Shown in pieces: positions 7,947 through 17,966 of a stretch of 64,000 nt of DNA. The DNA lies in NCBI GenBank assembly GCA_963826055.1, contig CAWGVO010000002.1, positions 77,521 to 141,520 on the forward strand, read 5' to 3'. The translations under genes were made by a program, and so were the position numbers. The DNA comes from JBBDMC01 sp963826055 (GTDB lineage: Bacteria > Pseudomonadota > Alphaproteobacteria > Rhizobiales > Kaistiaceae). Under the pieces are notes generated by a model. The model had not been told where the DNA came from. It searched no databases and was given only the letters and a program-made list of their open reading frames with translations. Every line of letters begins with the position of its first letter. Position 1 is the first letter of the stretch.

Positions 7947-10345
7947 GCGGGGCGATATTGCTCCGTGCGGTTGTAACGCTGGCCGGCCGGGCACCGTGGC
8001 TCGCCGGCATCGCGGTTGCGGCCGCGCTGTTGGCGCACATGCCAACCGTCGTCCAAGCGGCCGATGCCGGTGCGGCGGTCTATCGCCCCGCTTCCGTGAG
8101 CGCTCCAGCCGCACCGTCGCCCGGCAAGCCAGGCTCCCAGATGGTTCTGGAGTCGGACCAGCTGGTCTACGACTACGACAACGACACGGTGTCGGCGGTC
8201 GGCAACGTCACCATCTACTACGGCGGGTACACCCTTCAGGCGGCGAAAGTCACGTACAAGAAGCGCAGCGGCCGGCTGATCGCCGAAGGCAACGTGACAC
8301 TCACCGACCCGACCGGGGCAGTCGTCGCCTCGAGTTACGTCGATGTGACCGACGACTTCCGCGACGGGTTCGTCCAATCCTTGCGGGTCGACACGCCGGA
8401 GCGGGCCCATTTCACCGCGGAAAGCGCTCAACGCAGTGGAGGCGAGGTCACGACGTTCGTCAACGGCGCCTATACCGCCTGTGAGGCTTGCAAGGACCAT
8501 CCTGAGAAGCCTCCGCTTTGGAACGTCAGGGCCGCCAAGATCGTGGTCAATCAGAAGGAGCGCATGGTTTATTTCACCGATGCCCGGATCGAGTTCTTCG
8601 GGCTGCCGGTGGCCTGGCTCCCCTATTTCGCCATGGCCGACCCGTCGGTGTCGCGCAAGACCGGCTTTCTGGCGCCACAAATCGGCTACTCCGCCAAGCT
8701 CGGGGCTTATGCGTCTCTTCCGTACTACTGGGCGCTAGGCCCAAATTACGACCTAACGTTCACGCCCAGCATATATTCGCGGCAGGGTTTCCTCGGCGAG
8801 GTCGAATGGCGTCACCGGCTGGAGCACGGCCAATACACGGTGGCCGCCGCGGGAATCAAACAGGCCAACAAGGACGCTTTCGATCCAGCCTCGGCGTCGT
8901 ACCGTGATTGGCGTGGCGGCATCCGGACCACCGGCCAGTTCTACCTCAATCAGGACTGGACGCTCGGATGGGACGGGACACTCAGCAGCGACCGCACATT
9001 CACCCGTGACTATTCGGTTCTCAACGACGACACCTCCGAGACCATCTCAACAATCCATCTGACAGGCCTGCACGACCGGAACTTCGCCGAAGCTCGCGCC
9101 TCGTATTTCCAGATCCTCACCGACCGAACGGGCAATCCCCTCGATCCACTTGACCCTGACAATGCATTCAATCAGGGGCGTCAGGCCGTAGTCGTGCCGG
9201 TGGTCGACTATCATCGCATCGCGGACGATCCGGTGCTCGGAGGCGAAGTCTCGTTCAGATCCAACCTGACGTCGCTCACGCGAGCCGAGGACGACCCATT
9301 CCTTGTGGGCGACACGTACTATCATGGCACTGCGGGCACGACGGTTCGGACGACGAAAGAGATTTCGTGGCAACGCCAGTTCATCGGTCCGTTCGGTCAG
9401 GTCATTACGCCCTATCTTTCCCTGCGCGGCGATGCCTTCTTCCTCGGCGGACAGACGTCGATGGCCACCACCGACGGCCTGACGTCATCGTCAACGGCCT
9501 TTCGCTTCATGCCAACCGCTGCGGTTGAGTGGAGCCTGCCGCTGCTGGTGACCAGCGGAGGCACCACGCAGACGATAACGCCGATCGCACAACTCATCGT
9601 TAGGCCCAACGAAATGGGCATCGGTACGCTTCCGAACAACGACGCGCAGAGCCTCGTGTTCGACTCGTCCAACCTGTTCGATATCGACAAGTTCTCCGGC
9701 GATGACCGTGTCGAGGGCGGCACAGTCGCCAACATCGGGCTCAAATACACCGCCGACTTCGAAGGCGGCGCCTCGATCGACAGCACGATCGGCCAATCGA
9801 TCCACCTTGCCGGCGCCAACTCCTACGCGACTCAGGACCTGGCCAACGTCGGGCCCGATTCCGGCCTCGAGAACAAGCTCTCTGACTACGTCGCGGGCGT
9901 CACCGTCGATACCGGTCTCGGCCCTCGCTTCTCGGCGCGCACGCGACTCGATCAGGCGACGCTGATGGTCAATCGGGTCGAACTGGAGGCGACCACCGCG
10001 CTCGGACCCGTCACGGCCTCGACTGCCTATCTCTACCTGCGCAACAATCCGAACAGCGGCATTTCGTCGCCAGCCTCGGTCGTGCGCAGCGCGGCCTCAG
10101 TGAATCTGGCTTCAAACTGGCGCGCGTTTGGCTCGTTCACGTACGATATCGCCAACTCGGCCGTGGCCAGCGACAGCTTCGGAGTTGCTTTCGACAACGA
10201 TTGCCTGACATTTTCGCTCGCCTATAGCGCGACGCGCAAGAGTTACACCGACATCGCTCCGGACCGTTGGCTGAACGTCCGCTTGCAGCTGCGCACAATC
10301 GGCGAAAGCAGCGTCAACTCGAATTTGAGCAGCCTGACCAATTGA
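7943..10345 (+). CDS. lptD: LPS assembly outer-membrane protein LptD
   Basis: This is an 800-residue precursor with an N-terminal hydrophobic signal (about 17-40). An OstA/LptA-like jellyroll follows (MVLESDQLVYDYDNDTVSAV, GNVTIYYGGY, LIAEGNVTLTDPTG). Next is the conserved block YTACEACKDHPEKPPLW with DARIEFFGLPVAWLPYFAMAD, then a long beta-barrel (about 230-800). LptD with LptE inserts LPS into the outer leaflet. The two Cys of ACEAC may form disulfides, as in other LptD proteins (inference). The gene overlaps lptG by 4 bp. Confidence 0.93.
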   Translation: MSGAILLRAVVTLAGRAPWLAGIAVAAALLAHMPTVVQAADAGAAVYRPASVSAPAAPSPGKPGSQMVLESDQLVYDYDNDTVSAVGNVTIYYGGYTLQAAKVTYKKRSGRLIAEGNVTLTDPTGAVVASSYVDVTDDFRDGFVQSLRVDTPERAHFTAESAQRSGGEVTTFVNGAYTACEACKDHPEKPPLWNVRAAKIVVNQKERMVYFTDARIEFFGLPVAWLPYFAMADPSVSRKTGFLAPQIGYSAKLGAYASLPYYWALGPNYDLTFTPSIYSRQGFLGEVEWRHRLEHGQYTVAAAGIKQANKDAFDPASASYRDWRGGIRTTGQFYLNQDWTLGWDGTLSSDRTFTRDYSVLNDDTSETISTIHLTGLHDRNFAEARASYFQILTDRTGNPLDPLDPDNAFNQGRQAVVVPVVDYHRIADDPVLGGEVSFRSNLTSLTRAEDDPFLVGDTYYHGTAGTTVRTTKEISWQRQFIGPFGQVITPYLSLRGDAFFLGGQTSMATTDGLTSSSTAFRFMPTAAVEWSLPLLVTSGGTTQTITPIAQLIVRPNEMGIGTLPNNDAQSLVFDSSNLFDIDKFSGDDRVEGGTVANIGLKYTADFEGGASIDSTIGQSIHLAGANSYATQDLANVGPDSGLENKLSDYVAGVTVDTGLGPRFSARTRLDQATLMVNRVELEATTALGPVTASTAYLYLRNNPNSGISSPASVVRSAASVNLASNWRAFGSFTYDIANSAVASDSFGVAFDNDCLTFSLAYSATRKSYTDIAPDRWLNVRLQLRTIGESSVNSNLSSLTN

Positions 10346-10394
10346 CCGCCTTGCTCCTCTGCGATTTTCTCTTTCTTTCGCCCCAATCGACGCA

Positions 10395-11456
10395 ATGATG
10401 CGGCGGCGCTTGGTGAGGTGGCGGAGCAAACCATTGAGCATAGTCGGCAATCGCGAACTGGCCCGTGTGGCTGTGGTGGTCGGGGTGGTTTTGGGCGCCG
10501 CTGCATTGGGCGGATGCAGCGCAGTTTCCAACGTGTTCAACCGTGGCCCTTCTGTAACCGTCGAACGAACGCCGGGGGGAGATAAGCCGACCGTCGACGT
10601 CGGCACGATAAAGGGCAACAGCTCGATTGCCGTGCTCGTCAACGATCAACCGATCACGCGATATGACATCAAACAACGTGCGGCGCTGATGCGCATTGGC
10701 GGGGCAACAGGCGGCGAAAAGGCGGCGACGGAGGAACTCGTCGACGAAACTCTCAAAATGTATGAGGCGGCCAAGCGCAGCGTGAGCGTGGCTGATGGCC
10801 GGATCGATGCCGCCTATGCCTCGATTGCCAGCAACCTGAAGATGACGCCGGCGCAGCTGACCCAGGCGCTCGCCGGCCAGGGCGTCGACAGCATGACATT
10901 GAAGGACAGGTTGCGGGCCCAGATGACCTGGCAGCAATTGGTCGTGCGCCGTACCCAGGCGGAGGCGCTCGTCAAGAAAGCCGACGTTACACAGGCCCTG
11001 CTGGCGAAGGGCGACCCGAATTCGATGACAAGCACCGAGTACACGTTGCAGCAGATCGTCTTCGTGGTGCCGTCAGGCTCGCCGGACGCCCTCTACGCGC
11101 AGCGCCGGCGAGAGGCGGAGGCGTTCCGTTCGCGCTTCTCGGGATGTGACCGGAGCCTCGATCAGGCCAAGCAGCTGAGGGGCGTGGTGGTGAAGGACAT
11201 CGGACGTCGCGACTCGAGCCAGCTTCAAGGGCCGCAGGGCGAAGCGATCCAGAAGACGGCGGCCGGCAAGACTGCTCCGCCCATGCAGACCGATCAGGGC
11301 ATCGAACTGATCGCAGTGTGCACGTCACGTGACATCCACAGCTCCGCCATCGCGGAAGCCGAGGTTCAGGACCAACTGCTTTCCAAGCAGAGCGAGGAGA
11401 TCGGCAAGGAGTACCTGAAAGAGCTGCGCGATCGTGCCATCATCGAGTACCGTTGA
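10395..11456 (+). CDS. surA: SurA-type periplasmic chaperone / peptidyl-prolyl isomerase
   Basis: The protein has 353 residues. The N-terminal hydrophobic segment (about 24-40) ends in LGGC, a lipobox, so it may be a lipoprotein rather than free periplasmic SurA. The SurA_N signature AVLVNDQPITRYDIKQRAALM lies at about 79-99. Only one parvulin-like region follows (about 225-320), where E. coli SurA has two. The product should help fold outer-membrane proteins such as LptD. It sits 49 bp after lptD and 6 bp before pdxA. Confidence 0.85.
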   Translation: MMRRRLVRWRSKPLSIVGNRELARVAVVVGVVLGAAALGGCSAVSNVFNRGPSVTVERTPGGDKPTVDVGTIKGNSSIAVLVNDQPITRYDIKQRAALMRIGGATGGEKAATEELVDETLKMYEAAKRSVSVADGRIDAAYASIASNLKMTPAQLTQALAGQGVDSMTLKDRLRAQMTWQQLVVRRTQAEALVKKADVTQALLAKGDPNSMTSTEYTLQQIVFVVPSGSPDALYAQRRREAEAFRSRFSGCDRSLDQAKQLRGVVVKDIGRRDSSQLQGPQGEAIQKTAAGKTAPPMQTDQGIELIAVCTSRDIHSSAIAEAEVQDQLLSKQSEEIGKEYLKELRDRAIIEYR

Positions 11457-11462
11457 GGAAAG

Positions 11463-12494
11463 ATGGCGCGGGATAAAGCGCCGGAGCTGCTGCCGCTAGC
11501 GCTGACGATGGGTGAACCCGCTGGCGTGGGGCCTGATCTTACCCTGGTGGCATGGACACGTCGGCGCGATCTTCGTCTGCCCGCGTTCTACTGCCTCGGC
11601 GACGCCGCTCTGCTGTCGAAACGCGCCAAGATCCTTGGTCTTGCGTGTCCTATCGAGGCGGTTTCTGTATCCGAGGTCGCAGCATGCTTCGACCGGGCGC
11701 TTCCGGTGGTGTCTCTGGAAGCATCGGTCACGGTGGATGCCGGCCGACCCGACCCAGCCAACGCTCCGGCGGTGATTGAGGCGATCGCACGAGCGGTTGG
11801 CGACGTGCGCGCCGGGGCCGCCGCCGCGGTAGTCACCAACCCAATCAACAAAAAGACGCTCTACGATGCCGGCTTTCGCCATCCCGGGCACACGGAGTTC
11901 CTGGGAACGCTCTCGGCAGCGTGGACCGGAACGGCCGCCCGGCCGGTGATGATGCTGGCGGGGCCCGAACTGAAAACGGTGCCTGTCACCATACACATGC
12001 CACTCAGGGAGGTTGCAGCGGCGCTTTCGCTGGACCTGATCGTTGAGACCGGAAAGGCGGTTGCGCGCGATCTTCAACGCCGGTTCGCGACACCACATCC
12101 GCGCCTCGCCGTAGCGGGTCTCAATCCACATGCTGGCGAGGGCGGCTCCCTCGGTGACGAAGAGGAACGGATCGTACGGCCGGCGGTCGCGGCGCTCAAC
12201 AGCGAAGGAATCGTGACTGTGGGGCCGCTTGCCGCCGATACCATGTTCCACCCGGCGGCGCGGGCAAGCTACGACGCGGCGCTGTGCATGTACCATGACC
12301 AGGCGTTGATTCCGGTCAAGACACTGTCGTTCGCGGAGACGGTGAACGTCACGCTTGGCTTGGCTTTTGTCCGCACCTCGCCGGACCACGGCACTGCCCT
12401 TGACATCGCCGGGACGGGTCGCGGCGATCCCTCAAGCCTGGCGGCGGCGCTGCGGCTCGCCGCCGAACTTCGCCACAACGAAATGGCGCAATGA
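11463..12494 (+). CDS. pdxA: 4-hydroxythreonine-4-phosphate dehydrogenase
   Basis: PdxA oxidises 4-phospho-hydroxy-L-threonine with NAD in the DXP-dependent pyridoxal phosphate pathway. The 343 residues include the family blocks LTMGEPAGVGPDL, TNPINKKTLYDAGF, HPGHTEFLG, GLNPHAGEGGSLGDEE and MYHDQALIPVKTLSF. The conserved His residues in HTEFL, NPHAGE and YHDQ bind the metal. The stop overlaps the rsmA start (ATGA, 12491-12494). The surA-pdxA-rsmA order is conserved across many proteobacteria. Confidence 0.93.
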   Translation: MARDKAPELLPLALTMGEPAGVGPDLTLVAWTRRRDLRLPAFYCLGDAALLSKRAKILGLACPIEAVSVSEVAACFDRALPVVSLEASVTVDAGRPDPANAPAVIEAIARAVGDVRAGAAAAVVTNPINKKTLYDAGFRHPGHTEFLGTLSAAWTGTAARPVMMLAGPELKTVPVTIHMPLREVAAALSLDLIVETGKAVARDLQRRFATPHPRLAVAGLNPHAGEGGSLGDEEERIVRPAVAALNSEGIVTVGPLAADTMFHPAARASYDAALCMYHDQALIPVKTLSFAETVNVTLGLAFVRTSPDHGTALDIAGTGRGDPSSLAAALRLAAELRHNEMAQ

Positions 12495-13345
12495 GCCAGA
12501 TCGACGATCTGCCGCCGCTGCGGGAGATCATTCGGAGCCACGGCCTCAGCGCACGTAAGTCGCTCGGCCAGAATTTCCTGCTCGATCTCAATCTCACAGC
12601 GCGAATCGCCCGCGCCGCCGGCGACCTCACCGGCGTAACGGTGATCGAGGTTGGTCCGGGGCCCGGCGGGCTCACGCGCGCGCTAGTTGCCGCGGGTGCC
12701 AAGCGGGTGGTGGCAATCGAGCGGGACGAACGGTGCATTGCGGCGCTGGAGGAAATCGGCCGGCACTATCCCGGGCGGCTGGAAATCGTCGCCGCCGACG
12801 CCCTGGCCACCGACATGGCCGGCCTCGCCCAACCGCCGGCCAGGATCATTGCAAACCTCCCGTACAATATCGCCACCCCGCTTCTGATCGGCTGGCTGAA
12901 GGCCGAGCCGTGGCCGCCGTGGTACGAGTTGATGACGCTGATGTTTCAGCGGGAGGTGGCGGAACGTATCGTCGCCAGTCCTGGCGACAGCGCCTACGGC
13001 AGGCTCAGCGTGCTGGTCGGATGGCGCTGCGACGCGGCCATTCTCTTCGACGTCGCCGCGAGCGCATTTACACCGCCACCGAAGGTGACTTCGTCGGTTG
13101 TCAGCTTCGTTCCCCGGCCGGCGCCGATGCCCTGCAACGCAACGACTCTCGAACGAGTAACGGCCGCCGCGTTTGGACAGAGGCGCAAGATGCTGCGGCA
13201 AAGCCTGCGGTCGCTCGGGGGCGACGTCGCCCGTCTGCTTGCCGACGCGGGCATCGAGGGGACGCGGCGCGCGGAGGAAATCGACATAGAGGGCTTCGTC
13301 GACCTGGCTCGTGCCTGTGATGCGCCGGGCTCGGAAACGCGCTGA
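12491..13345 (+). CDS. rsmA: 16S rRNA dimethyltransferase RsmA (KsgA)
   Basis: This 284-residue SAM-dependent enzyme dimethylates two adjacent adenines near the 3' end of 16S rRNA during small-subunit maturation. Visible motifs are KSLGQNFLLD near the N-terminus, VIEVGPGPGGLTRAL for SAM binding, and the catalytic NLPYNIATPLL (motif IV, N-L-P-Y). The C-terminal helical part includes RRKMLRQSLRSLG. The gene is translationally coupled to pdxA and converges on gmk 22 bp away. Confidence 0.94.
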   Translation: MSQIDDLPPLREIIRSHGLSARKSLGQNFLLDLNLTARIARAAGDLTGVTVIEVGPGPGGLTRALVAAGAKRVVAIERDERCIAALEEIGRHYPGRLEIVAADALATDMAGLAQPPARIIANLPYNIATPLLIGWLKAEPWPPWYELMTLMFQREVAERIVASPGDSAYGRLSVLVGWRCDAAILFDVAASAFTPPPKVTSSVVSFVPRPAPMPCNATTLERVTAAAFGQRRKMLRQSLRSLGGDVARLLADAGIEGTRRAEEIDIEGFVDLARACDAPGSETR

Positions 13346-13367
13346 TCGCCACGGTCCTGTTCCAGGA

Positions 13368-14009
13368 TCAGGTCTGCGACAGAAGTTCCGTAACGAGCCC
13401 GTCGAGCGTCGGGTGCCGACTGCGTTTCTGGCGCTCGGCGACCAGGATCGCGCGCACGATCGAGAGCGACTTCTGCAAATCGTCGTTAACGATCACGTAT
13501 TCATACTCACTCCAGTGCTCAATCTCGGTGCGCGCGTTGGCAAGGCGGCGCTTGATCGTTTCGGCGTTGTCTTCGGCCCGACGCTCGAGACGGGCGCGCA
13601 ACTCGGCCATCGATGGCGGCAACACGAACACCCGAACGACGTCGTCCGGCAGTTTCTCGACGATCTGACGGGTTCCCTGCCAATCGATGTCGAAGAGCAC
13701 GTCAGCACCCGTCCTCAACGCCTGCTCGACCGGCGCGCGGGGGGTGCCATAGAGCTTACCGTGAACCTCGGCCCATTCGAGCAGGTCGCCCCTCTCGCGC
13801 ATCTGGGCGAAGCGTTCGCCATCGATGAAATGGTAGTGGACTCCGTCGACCTCGCTCGGGCGACGTGTCCGGGTGGTTACCGAGATGGAGAGGTCGAGGT
13901 CAGCTTCGGTTTCGAGCAGCATCCGTGCCAGCGTCGACTTTCCGGCGCCGGACGGCGACGACAGCACCAGCAGCAGACCGCGCCGGGACGGATCTCGGGC
14001 TTCAGCCAT
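13368..14009 (-). CDS. gmk: guanylate kinase
   Basis: Gmk phosphorylates GMP to GDP with ATP. The P-loop SSPSGAGKST lies at about 17-26. The GMP-binding segment includes SVTTRTRRPSEVDGVHYHF, with the conserved R-P-E/S-x-x-G-x-x-Y-x-F pattern, and DIDWQGTRQIVEKLPDDVV follows. The length of 213 residues is normal. It is the last gene of the leftward fabD-to-gmk series, 2 bp from the yicC homologue, a pairing conserved in many bacteria. Confidence 0.95.
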   Translation of the reverse strand: MAEARDPSRRGLLLVLSSPSGAGKSTLARMLLETEADLDLSISVTTRTRRPSEVDGVHYHFIDGERFAQMRERGDLLEWAEVHGKLYGTPRAPVEQALRTGADVLFDIDWQGTRQIVEKLPDDVVRVFVLPPSMAELRARLERRAEDNAETIKRRLANARTEIEHWSEYEYVIVNDDLQKSLSIVRAILVAERQKRSRHPTLDGLVTELLSQT

Positions 14010-14011
14010 GG

Positions 14012-14899
14012 CTACTCCAGATTTTGGATCTGCTCGCGCAGCTGGTCGACGAGCGACTTCAGCTCAAGCCCGATCGTCGTTACACCACGGTCGTTGGACT
14101 TGGCACACAGCGTATTTACTTCGCGATTGAATTCCTGGGCGAGGAAATCGAGCCGACGGCCGACAGGGCCGCCCTGGGCGAGCAGATCGCGGGTGGCGGC
14201 AATGTGTGCGTCGAGGCGATCGATCTCTTCGCGGATGTCGGCCTTGTTGGCGAGCAGGACGGCCTCCTGATACAGGCGGTCCGGGTCGAGCGTGGGCGCG
14301 GCATCGAGAAGTGCCGCGATTTGCTCGGCAAGGCGTGCACGAACGGAGTCCGGGGTGCGCGCCGGCGATGCTTCGGCCGAGCGGACGAGGCGCTCGATAT
14401 CATCCAGCCGGGTGCGCAGAACCAACGCGATCGCGTCACCCTCCCGCCGGCGGACCTGCAGCAGCTCAGCGAGGGCACTCGCCAGGTCGGCAAGGATCAG
14501 GTCCGCCAGCCGCTTCCGCGCCTCCTCGTCCAACTCCGCATCCGCGGTTTCCATCACCCCTCGGAGGGACAGGATGCCATCGAGCGTCGGCGGCTGGACC
14601 TGAAGCCGCCCGGCGACCTTCTCCATCGCTGCCGCGACCTCCGCCAGGACATCCTCATTGATGCGAATTCGCCCGGCGGCCGTTTGCTGGCGCGTTGTAA
14701 GCGTGGCCTGGACACTGCCGCGCGCCAGCCCGGCGCTGAGGCCCTCGCGTGCCCCCATCTCGATGTATTCGAAACCCGGTGGCAGCCGCAGCCGGATGTC
14801 CAGGCCCTTGCCGTTGACCGACCGCAGTTCCCAGGTCCACCGATAGCCTTCGCCGCCGCCGTCGCGGCGGGCAAAGCCGGTCATGCTGAACACAGGCAT
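14012..14899 (-). CDS. YicC family endoribonuclease-like protein
   Basis: The 295-residue protein starts MPVFSMTGFARRDGGG, containing the SMTGFA signature of YicC_N, and ends in the conserved DUF1732 block (VTTIGLELKSLVDQLREQIQ). YicC proteins have been described as RNases in E. coli and B. subtilis. I prefer ATG 14899 to the in-frame ATG at 14983 because the family begins just before SMTGFA. It lies directly upstream of gmk and downstream of mltG in the same series. Confidence 0.85.
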   Translation of the reverse strand: MPVFSMTGFARRDGGGEGYRWTWELRSVNGKGLDIRLRLPPGFEYIEMGAREGLSAGLARGSVQATLTTRQQTAAGRIRINEDVLAEVAAAMEKVAGRLQVQPPTLDGILSLRGVMETADAELDEEARKRLADLILADLASALAELLQVRRREGDAIALVLRTRLDDIERLVRSAEASPARTPDSVRARLAEQIAALLDAAPTLDPDRLYQEAVLLANKADIREEIDRLDAHIAATRDLLAQGGPVGRRLDFLAQEFNREVNTLCAKSNDRGVTTIGLELKSLVDQLREQIQNLE

Positions 14900-14985
14900 G
14901 GGCGAAGTAAGTCCCCGAGAAATCGGCGTCTCCAGCACCGACGCCATAAGGCCCGGACGCTCTGCGTTCAAGTCGGCAGGCACGG

Positions 14986-16314
14986 TTATTGTGGGCGGAT
15001 GCGCGGCTGAAGCTGCATGGGGCCGTCGGCAGCCGCCGGCGCGGAAGGCGACAGCGCCAATGGAGTATCGGCAGGCGTGGCGGGCTTCTGGCCGGCAGCC
15101 GCCTCGGCAGCGGCCGCCGCCGCAGCGCCACCATTGGCGCCCTGCGCAAGGCTATCCGCCGGCGTCGCCGAGGCGGCATTCTTGTTGATCTCCCGCCAGC
15201 GGGCAACGTTGCGCAGGTGCGCTTCGTAGGTCTCTGCAAACGTGTGGCCACCACTGCCGTCGGCGACGAAGAACAGATCGCGTGTCCTTGACGGGTTGGC
15301 GACCGCCTCGAGAGAGGCCCGACCGGGATTGGCAATCGGCCCGGGCGGCAGCCCATCCGCAACGTACGTGTTGTAGGGCGAGTTGGTATCGAGATCCGCG
15401 CGGCTGAGCGTGTAACCGTGCGGCTTACCGGAGCCCTTGAACAAAGCGTAGATCACCGTCGGATCCGACTGCAGACGCATGTTGAGTCGAAGACGGTTGA
15501 TGAAGACTGCCGCGACGCGGCTGCGCTCGTCGGCGAGCGACGTTTCCTTCTCGACGATCGAGGCAAGAACCACCAGTTGCTCCGGCGTAGTGATGGGCAG
15601 ATCGGGCGCGCGGCGGCTCCATACGTCGGCCAAGACGGAATCGCGGTCCCGGCGCATGCGGTCGAGCAAATCCTGGCGGGTGTCGCCGCGGGTGAACTTG
15701 TACGTATCGGGAAGCAGCGTGCCCTCAGGTGGAACCTCGGTCACCTCACCAGCCAGCACGTCGTCTCCCATCAGGCGCTGCACCACCTGTTCACTGGTCA
15801 GGCCTTCCGGGATGGTGACCGAATAGAGAATGCCGCGACCGGTCACCATGGTGTCCATGATGTCGTGCATGCTGGCGTGAGCGGGGATCAGATACTCGCC
15901 GGCTTTCAGGCTCCGCTGCTGCTTGTTGACGACGACGCCGGCAACGAACAGCCATTTGCTGGAGATGAGGCCGTCCTGTTGCAGCTTGTCGGCGATGGCG
16001 CTTAGACCGGTCTGGTTCTCGACGTTGAAGGCGCGCGCCTGCTCCAATCCACTCGGATGATCGAACTGCGACTTGGCGACGAAGATCGCCCCGCCAACGA
16101 TCACCACGCCGATGACCACCATCGTCAGGACGAAATTGAAAAACACCACCAGCGGGTGGCGAACCGCCCGCGACCGCGCGGGCGGCGGAGGAACCTGCTC
16201 AGGTTGCAGAGCTTCTGACGGACTCTTGGGAGAGGCACGGCCGAGAGACGACGTCAGCCGCGCCGACAGGGACTCCGCGTCGTCGCCGTGCATTTCTCTC
16301 CTGGCGTCCGCCAT
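14986..16314 (-). CDS. mltG: endolytic peptidoglycan transglycosylase MltG
   Basis: MltG (YceG family) cuts nascent glycan strands at the inner membrane and helps terminate strand growth. The 442-residue protein has a short cytoplasmic N-terminus, one membrane helix (about 55-80), then the YceG domain with TIPEGLTSEQVVQRL, EGTLLPDTYKF and the catalytic region LASIVEKETSLADER, whose Glu is the likely general acid. The C-terminus after the domain is a long Ala/Pro-rich tail, longer than in E. coli. I chose ATG 16314; 16293 is an alternative. It lies just downstream of fabF, as in other alphaproteobacteria. Confidence 0.9.
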   Translation of the reverse strand: MADARREMHGDDAESLSARLTSSLGRASPKSPSEALQPEQVPPPPARSRAVRHPLVVFFNFVLTMVVIGVVIVGGAIFVAKSQFDHPSGLEQARAFNVENQTGLSAIADKLQQDGLISSKWLFVAGVVVNKQQRSLKAGEYLIPAHASMHDIMDTMVTGRGILYSVTIPEGLTSEQVVQRLMGDDVLAGEVTEVPPEGTLLPDTYKFTRGDTRQDLLDRMRRDRDSVLADVWSRRAPDLPITTPEQLVVLASIVEKETSLADERSRVAAVFINRLRLNMRLQSDPTVIYALFKGSGKPHGYTLSRADLDTNSPYNTYVADGLPPGPIANPGRASLEAVANPSRTRDLFFVADGSGGHTFAETYEAHLRNVARWREINKNAASATPADSLAQGANGGAAAAAAAEAAAGQKPATPADTPLALSPSAPAAADGPMQLQPRIRPQ

Positions 16315-16406
16315 GTGGTCAGCTCTTGCCTTGATTCTCGGCGTTTGAGGCCGGCCGCAAGGCGACTTTAGCACTGAATATGGCCAAAGCGGGATAGATC
16401 GGACGC

Positions 16407-17669
16407 TCAGACATGACGGCGGAAGACCAGCGAGGCGTTGGTCCCACCAAATCCGAACGAATTGGAGATCGCCACGTCCACCTGCTTTTGCCGCGCCGTA
16501 TGCGCCACGAGATCGATCGCCGTCACCACGGACGGGTTGTCGAGATTGAGGGTCGGCGGCACGACGTTGTCGCGGATCGCCAGCAGCGCGAAAATGGCCT
16601 CGACGGAGCCAGCAGCGCCGAGCAGGTGGCCGGTCGCGGATTTGGTCGATGACATGCTGATGCGGGCGGCCGCATTGCCGACCAGGCGCTCGATCGCGCG
16701 CAATTCGATCTCGTCGCCGAGCTGGGTCGAGGTTCCGTGGGCGTTGATGTAGTCGATCTCGTCGGGTGAAACGTCCGCGCGGGTGAGCGCCATCTTCATG
16801 CAGCGCTCCGCTCCATCGCCGTCCTCGGCCGGCGCGGTAATGTGATAGGCGTCTCCGGAAAGCCCGTAGCCGACCACTTCGCCGTAGATCTTGGCGCCGC
16901 GTGCGAGCGCATGCTCGCGCTCTTCCAGCACCAGGATCCCTGCGCCTTCTCCCATGACGAAACCGTCGCGGTCGCGGTCGTAGGGACGCGACGCCTGGGT
17001 CGGCCGGTCGTTGAAGTGAGTCGACAGTGCCTTGCATGCGGCGAAGCCGGCGAGCGCCAGCCGGCCGACCGAGGATTCGGTACCTCCGGCGACCATCACG
17101 TCAGCATCGCCAAGCGCGATCAGGCGACCGGCGTCGCCGATGGCGTGGGCCCCGGTGGAGCACGCCGTCACCACCGAATGGTTGGGGCCTTTCAGGTGAT
17201 GGCGAATCGAAACCTGGCCGGAGGCGAGATTGATCAGACGGCCCGGGATGAAGAACGGGCTGATGCGGCGCGGCCCACGGTCGCGCAGCGTGATGGCCGC
17301 GTCTTCGATACCAGCAAGCCCGCCGATGCCCGAGCCGATGAGCACGCCGGTGACGATCTGGTCGTCGTAGGTCTCGGGATGCCAGTCTGCGTCATCAAGA
17401 GCCTGGGTGGCGGCAGCGACCGCGTAAACGATAAACGGGTCGACCTTGCGACTTTCCTTGGGCTCCATCCATTCATCCGGATCGAACCCGCCATCGGCGG
17501 CGGGGCCGAGCGGAAGCTGGGCGGCTACCTGACAGGCCAGATCGTCGACGGGGAAGCTGTCAATCCGCTTGATCCCCGTCTTGCCGGCAATCAGGTTTGC
17601 CCATGTGGTCTCGACGCCGCAGCCAAGCGGCGACACCATGCCCAATCCCGTAACGACGACCCGTCTCAT
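16407..17669 (-). CDS. fabF: beta-ketoacyl-ACP synthase II
   Basis: FabF condenses malonyl-ACP with acyl-ACP in fatty-acid elongation. The 420 residues contain the Cys-His-His site: VTACSTGAHAIGDAG (nucleophile Cys), NAHGTSTQLGD and SATGHLLGAAG. The N-terminus MRRVVVTGLGMVSPLG is typical. It lies 60 bp downstream of acpP in the fab series, so enzyme and carrier are made together. Confidence 0.95.
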   Translation of the reverse strand: MRRVVVTGLGMVSPLGCGVETTWANLIAGKTGIKRIDSFPVDDLACQVAAQLPLGPAADGGFDPDEWMEPKESRKVDPFIVYAVAAATQALDDADWHPETYDDQIVTGVLIGSGIGGLAGIEDAAITLRDRGPRRISPFFIPGRLINLASGQVSIRHHLKGPNHSVVTACSTGAHAIGDAGRLIALGDADVMVAGGTESSVGRLALAGFAACKALSTHFNDRPTQASRPYDRDRDGFVMGEGAGILVLEEREHALARGAKIYGEVVGYGLSGDAYHITAPAEDGDGAERCMKMALTRADVSPDEIDYINAHGTSTQLGDEIELRAIERLVGNAAARISMSSTKSATGHLLGAAGSVEAIFALLAIRDNVVPPTLNLDNPSVVTAIDLVAHTARQKQVDVAISNSFGFGGTNASLVFRRHV

Positions 17670-17729
17670 GGCAACTCCGCGGCTCCGACCGGCGAGGTCG
17701 GAGTCGGTCGCTCCAAGCTCAAACCCGGA

Positions 17730-17966
17730 TCAGGCGGTGTTCTTTTGCAAGAATCCGATGGCGTCGCCGACGGTGAGGATCGTTTCGGCCGCGTCATCCG
17801 GTATCTCGACACCGAACTCCTCTTCGAAGGCCATGACGAGTTCGACCGTGTCCAAGCTGTCGGCGCCAAGATCGTCGATAAAGCTGGCCCCCTCGGTGAC
17901 CTTTTCGGCATCGACCCCAAGATGCTCCACCACAATCTTCTTCACCCGCTCAGCGATATCGCTCAT
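17730..17966 (-). CDS. acpP: acyl carrier protein
   Basis: This is a 78-residue acidic helical protein. The phosphopantetheine attachment Ser lies in LGADSLDTVELVMAFEEEF (about residues 33-51). It carries growing acyl chains for FabD/FabG/FabF. CTGAGG lies shortly upstream of the ATG as a likely ribosome-binding site. The 270-bp gap before it suggests an independent promoter for this abundant protein. Confidence 0.96.
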   Translation of the reverse strand: MSDIAERVKKIVVEHLGVDAEKVTEGASFIDDLGADSLDTVELVMAFEEEFGVEIPDDAAETILTVGDAIGFLQKNTA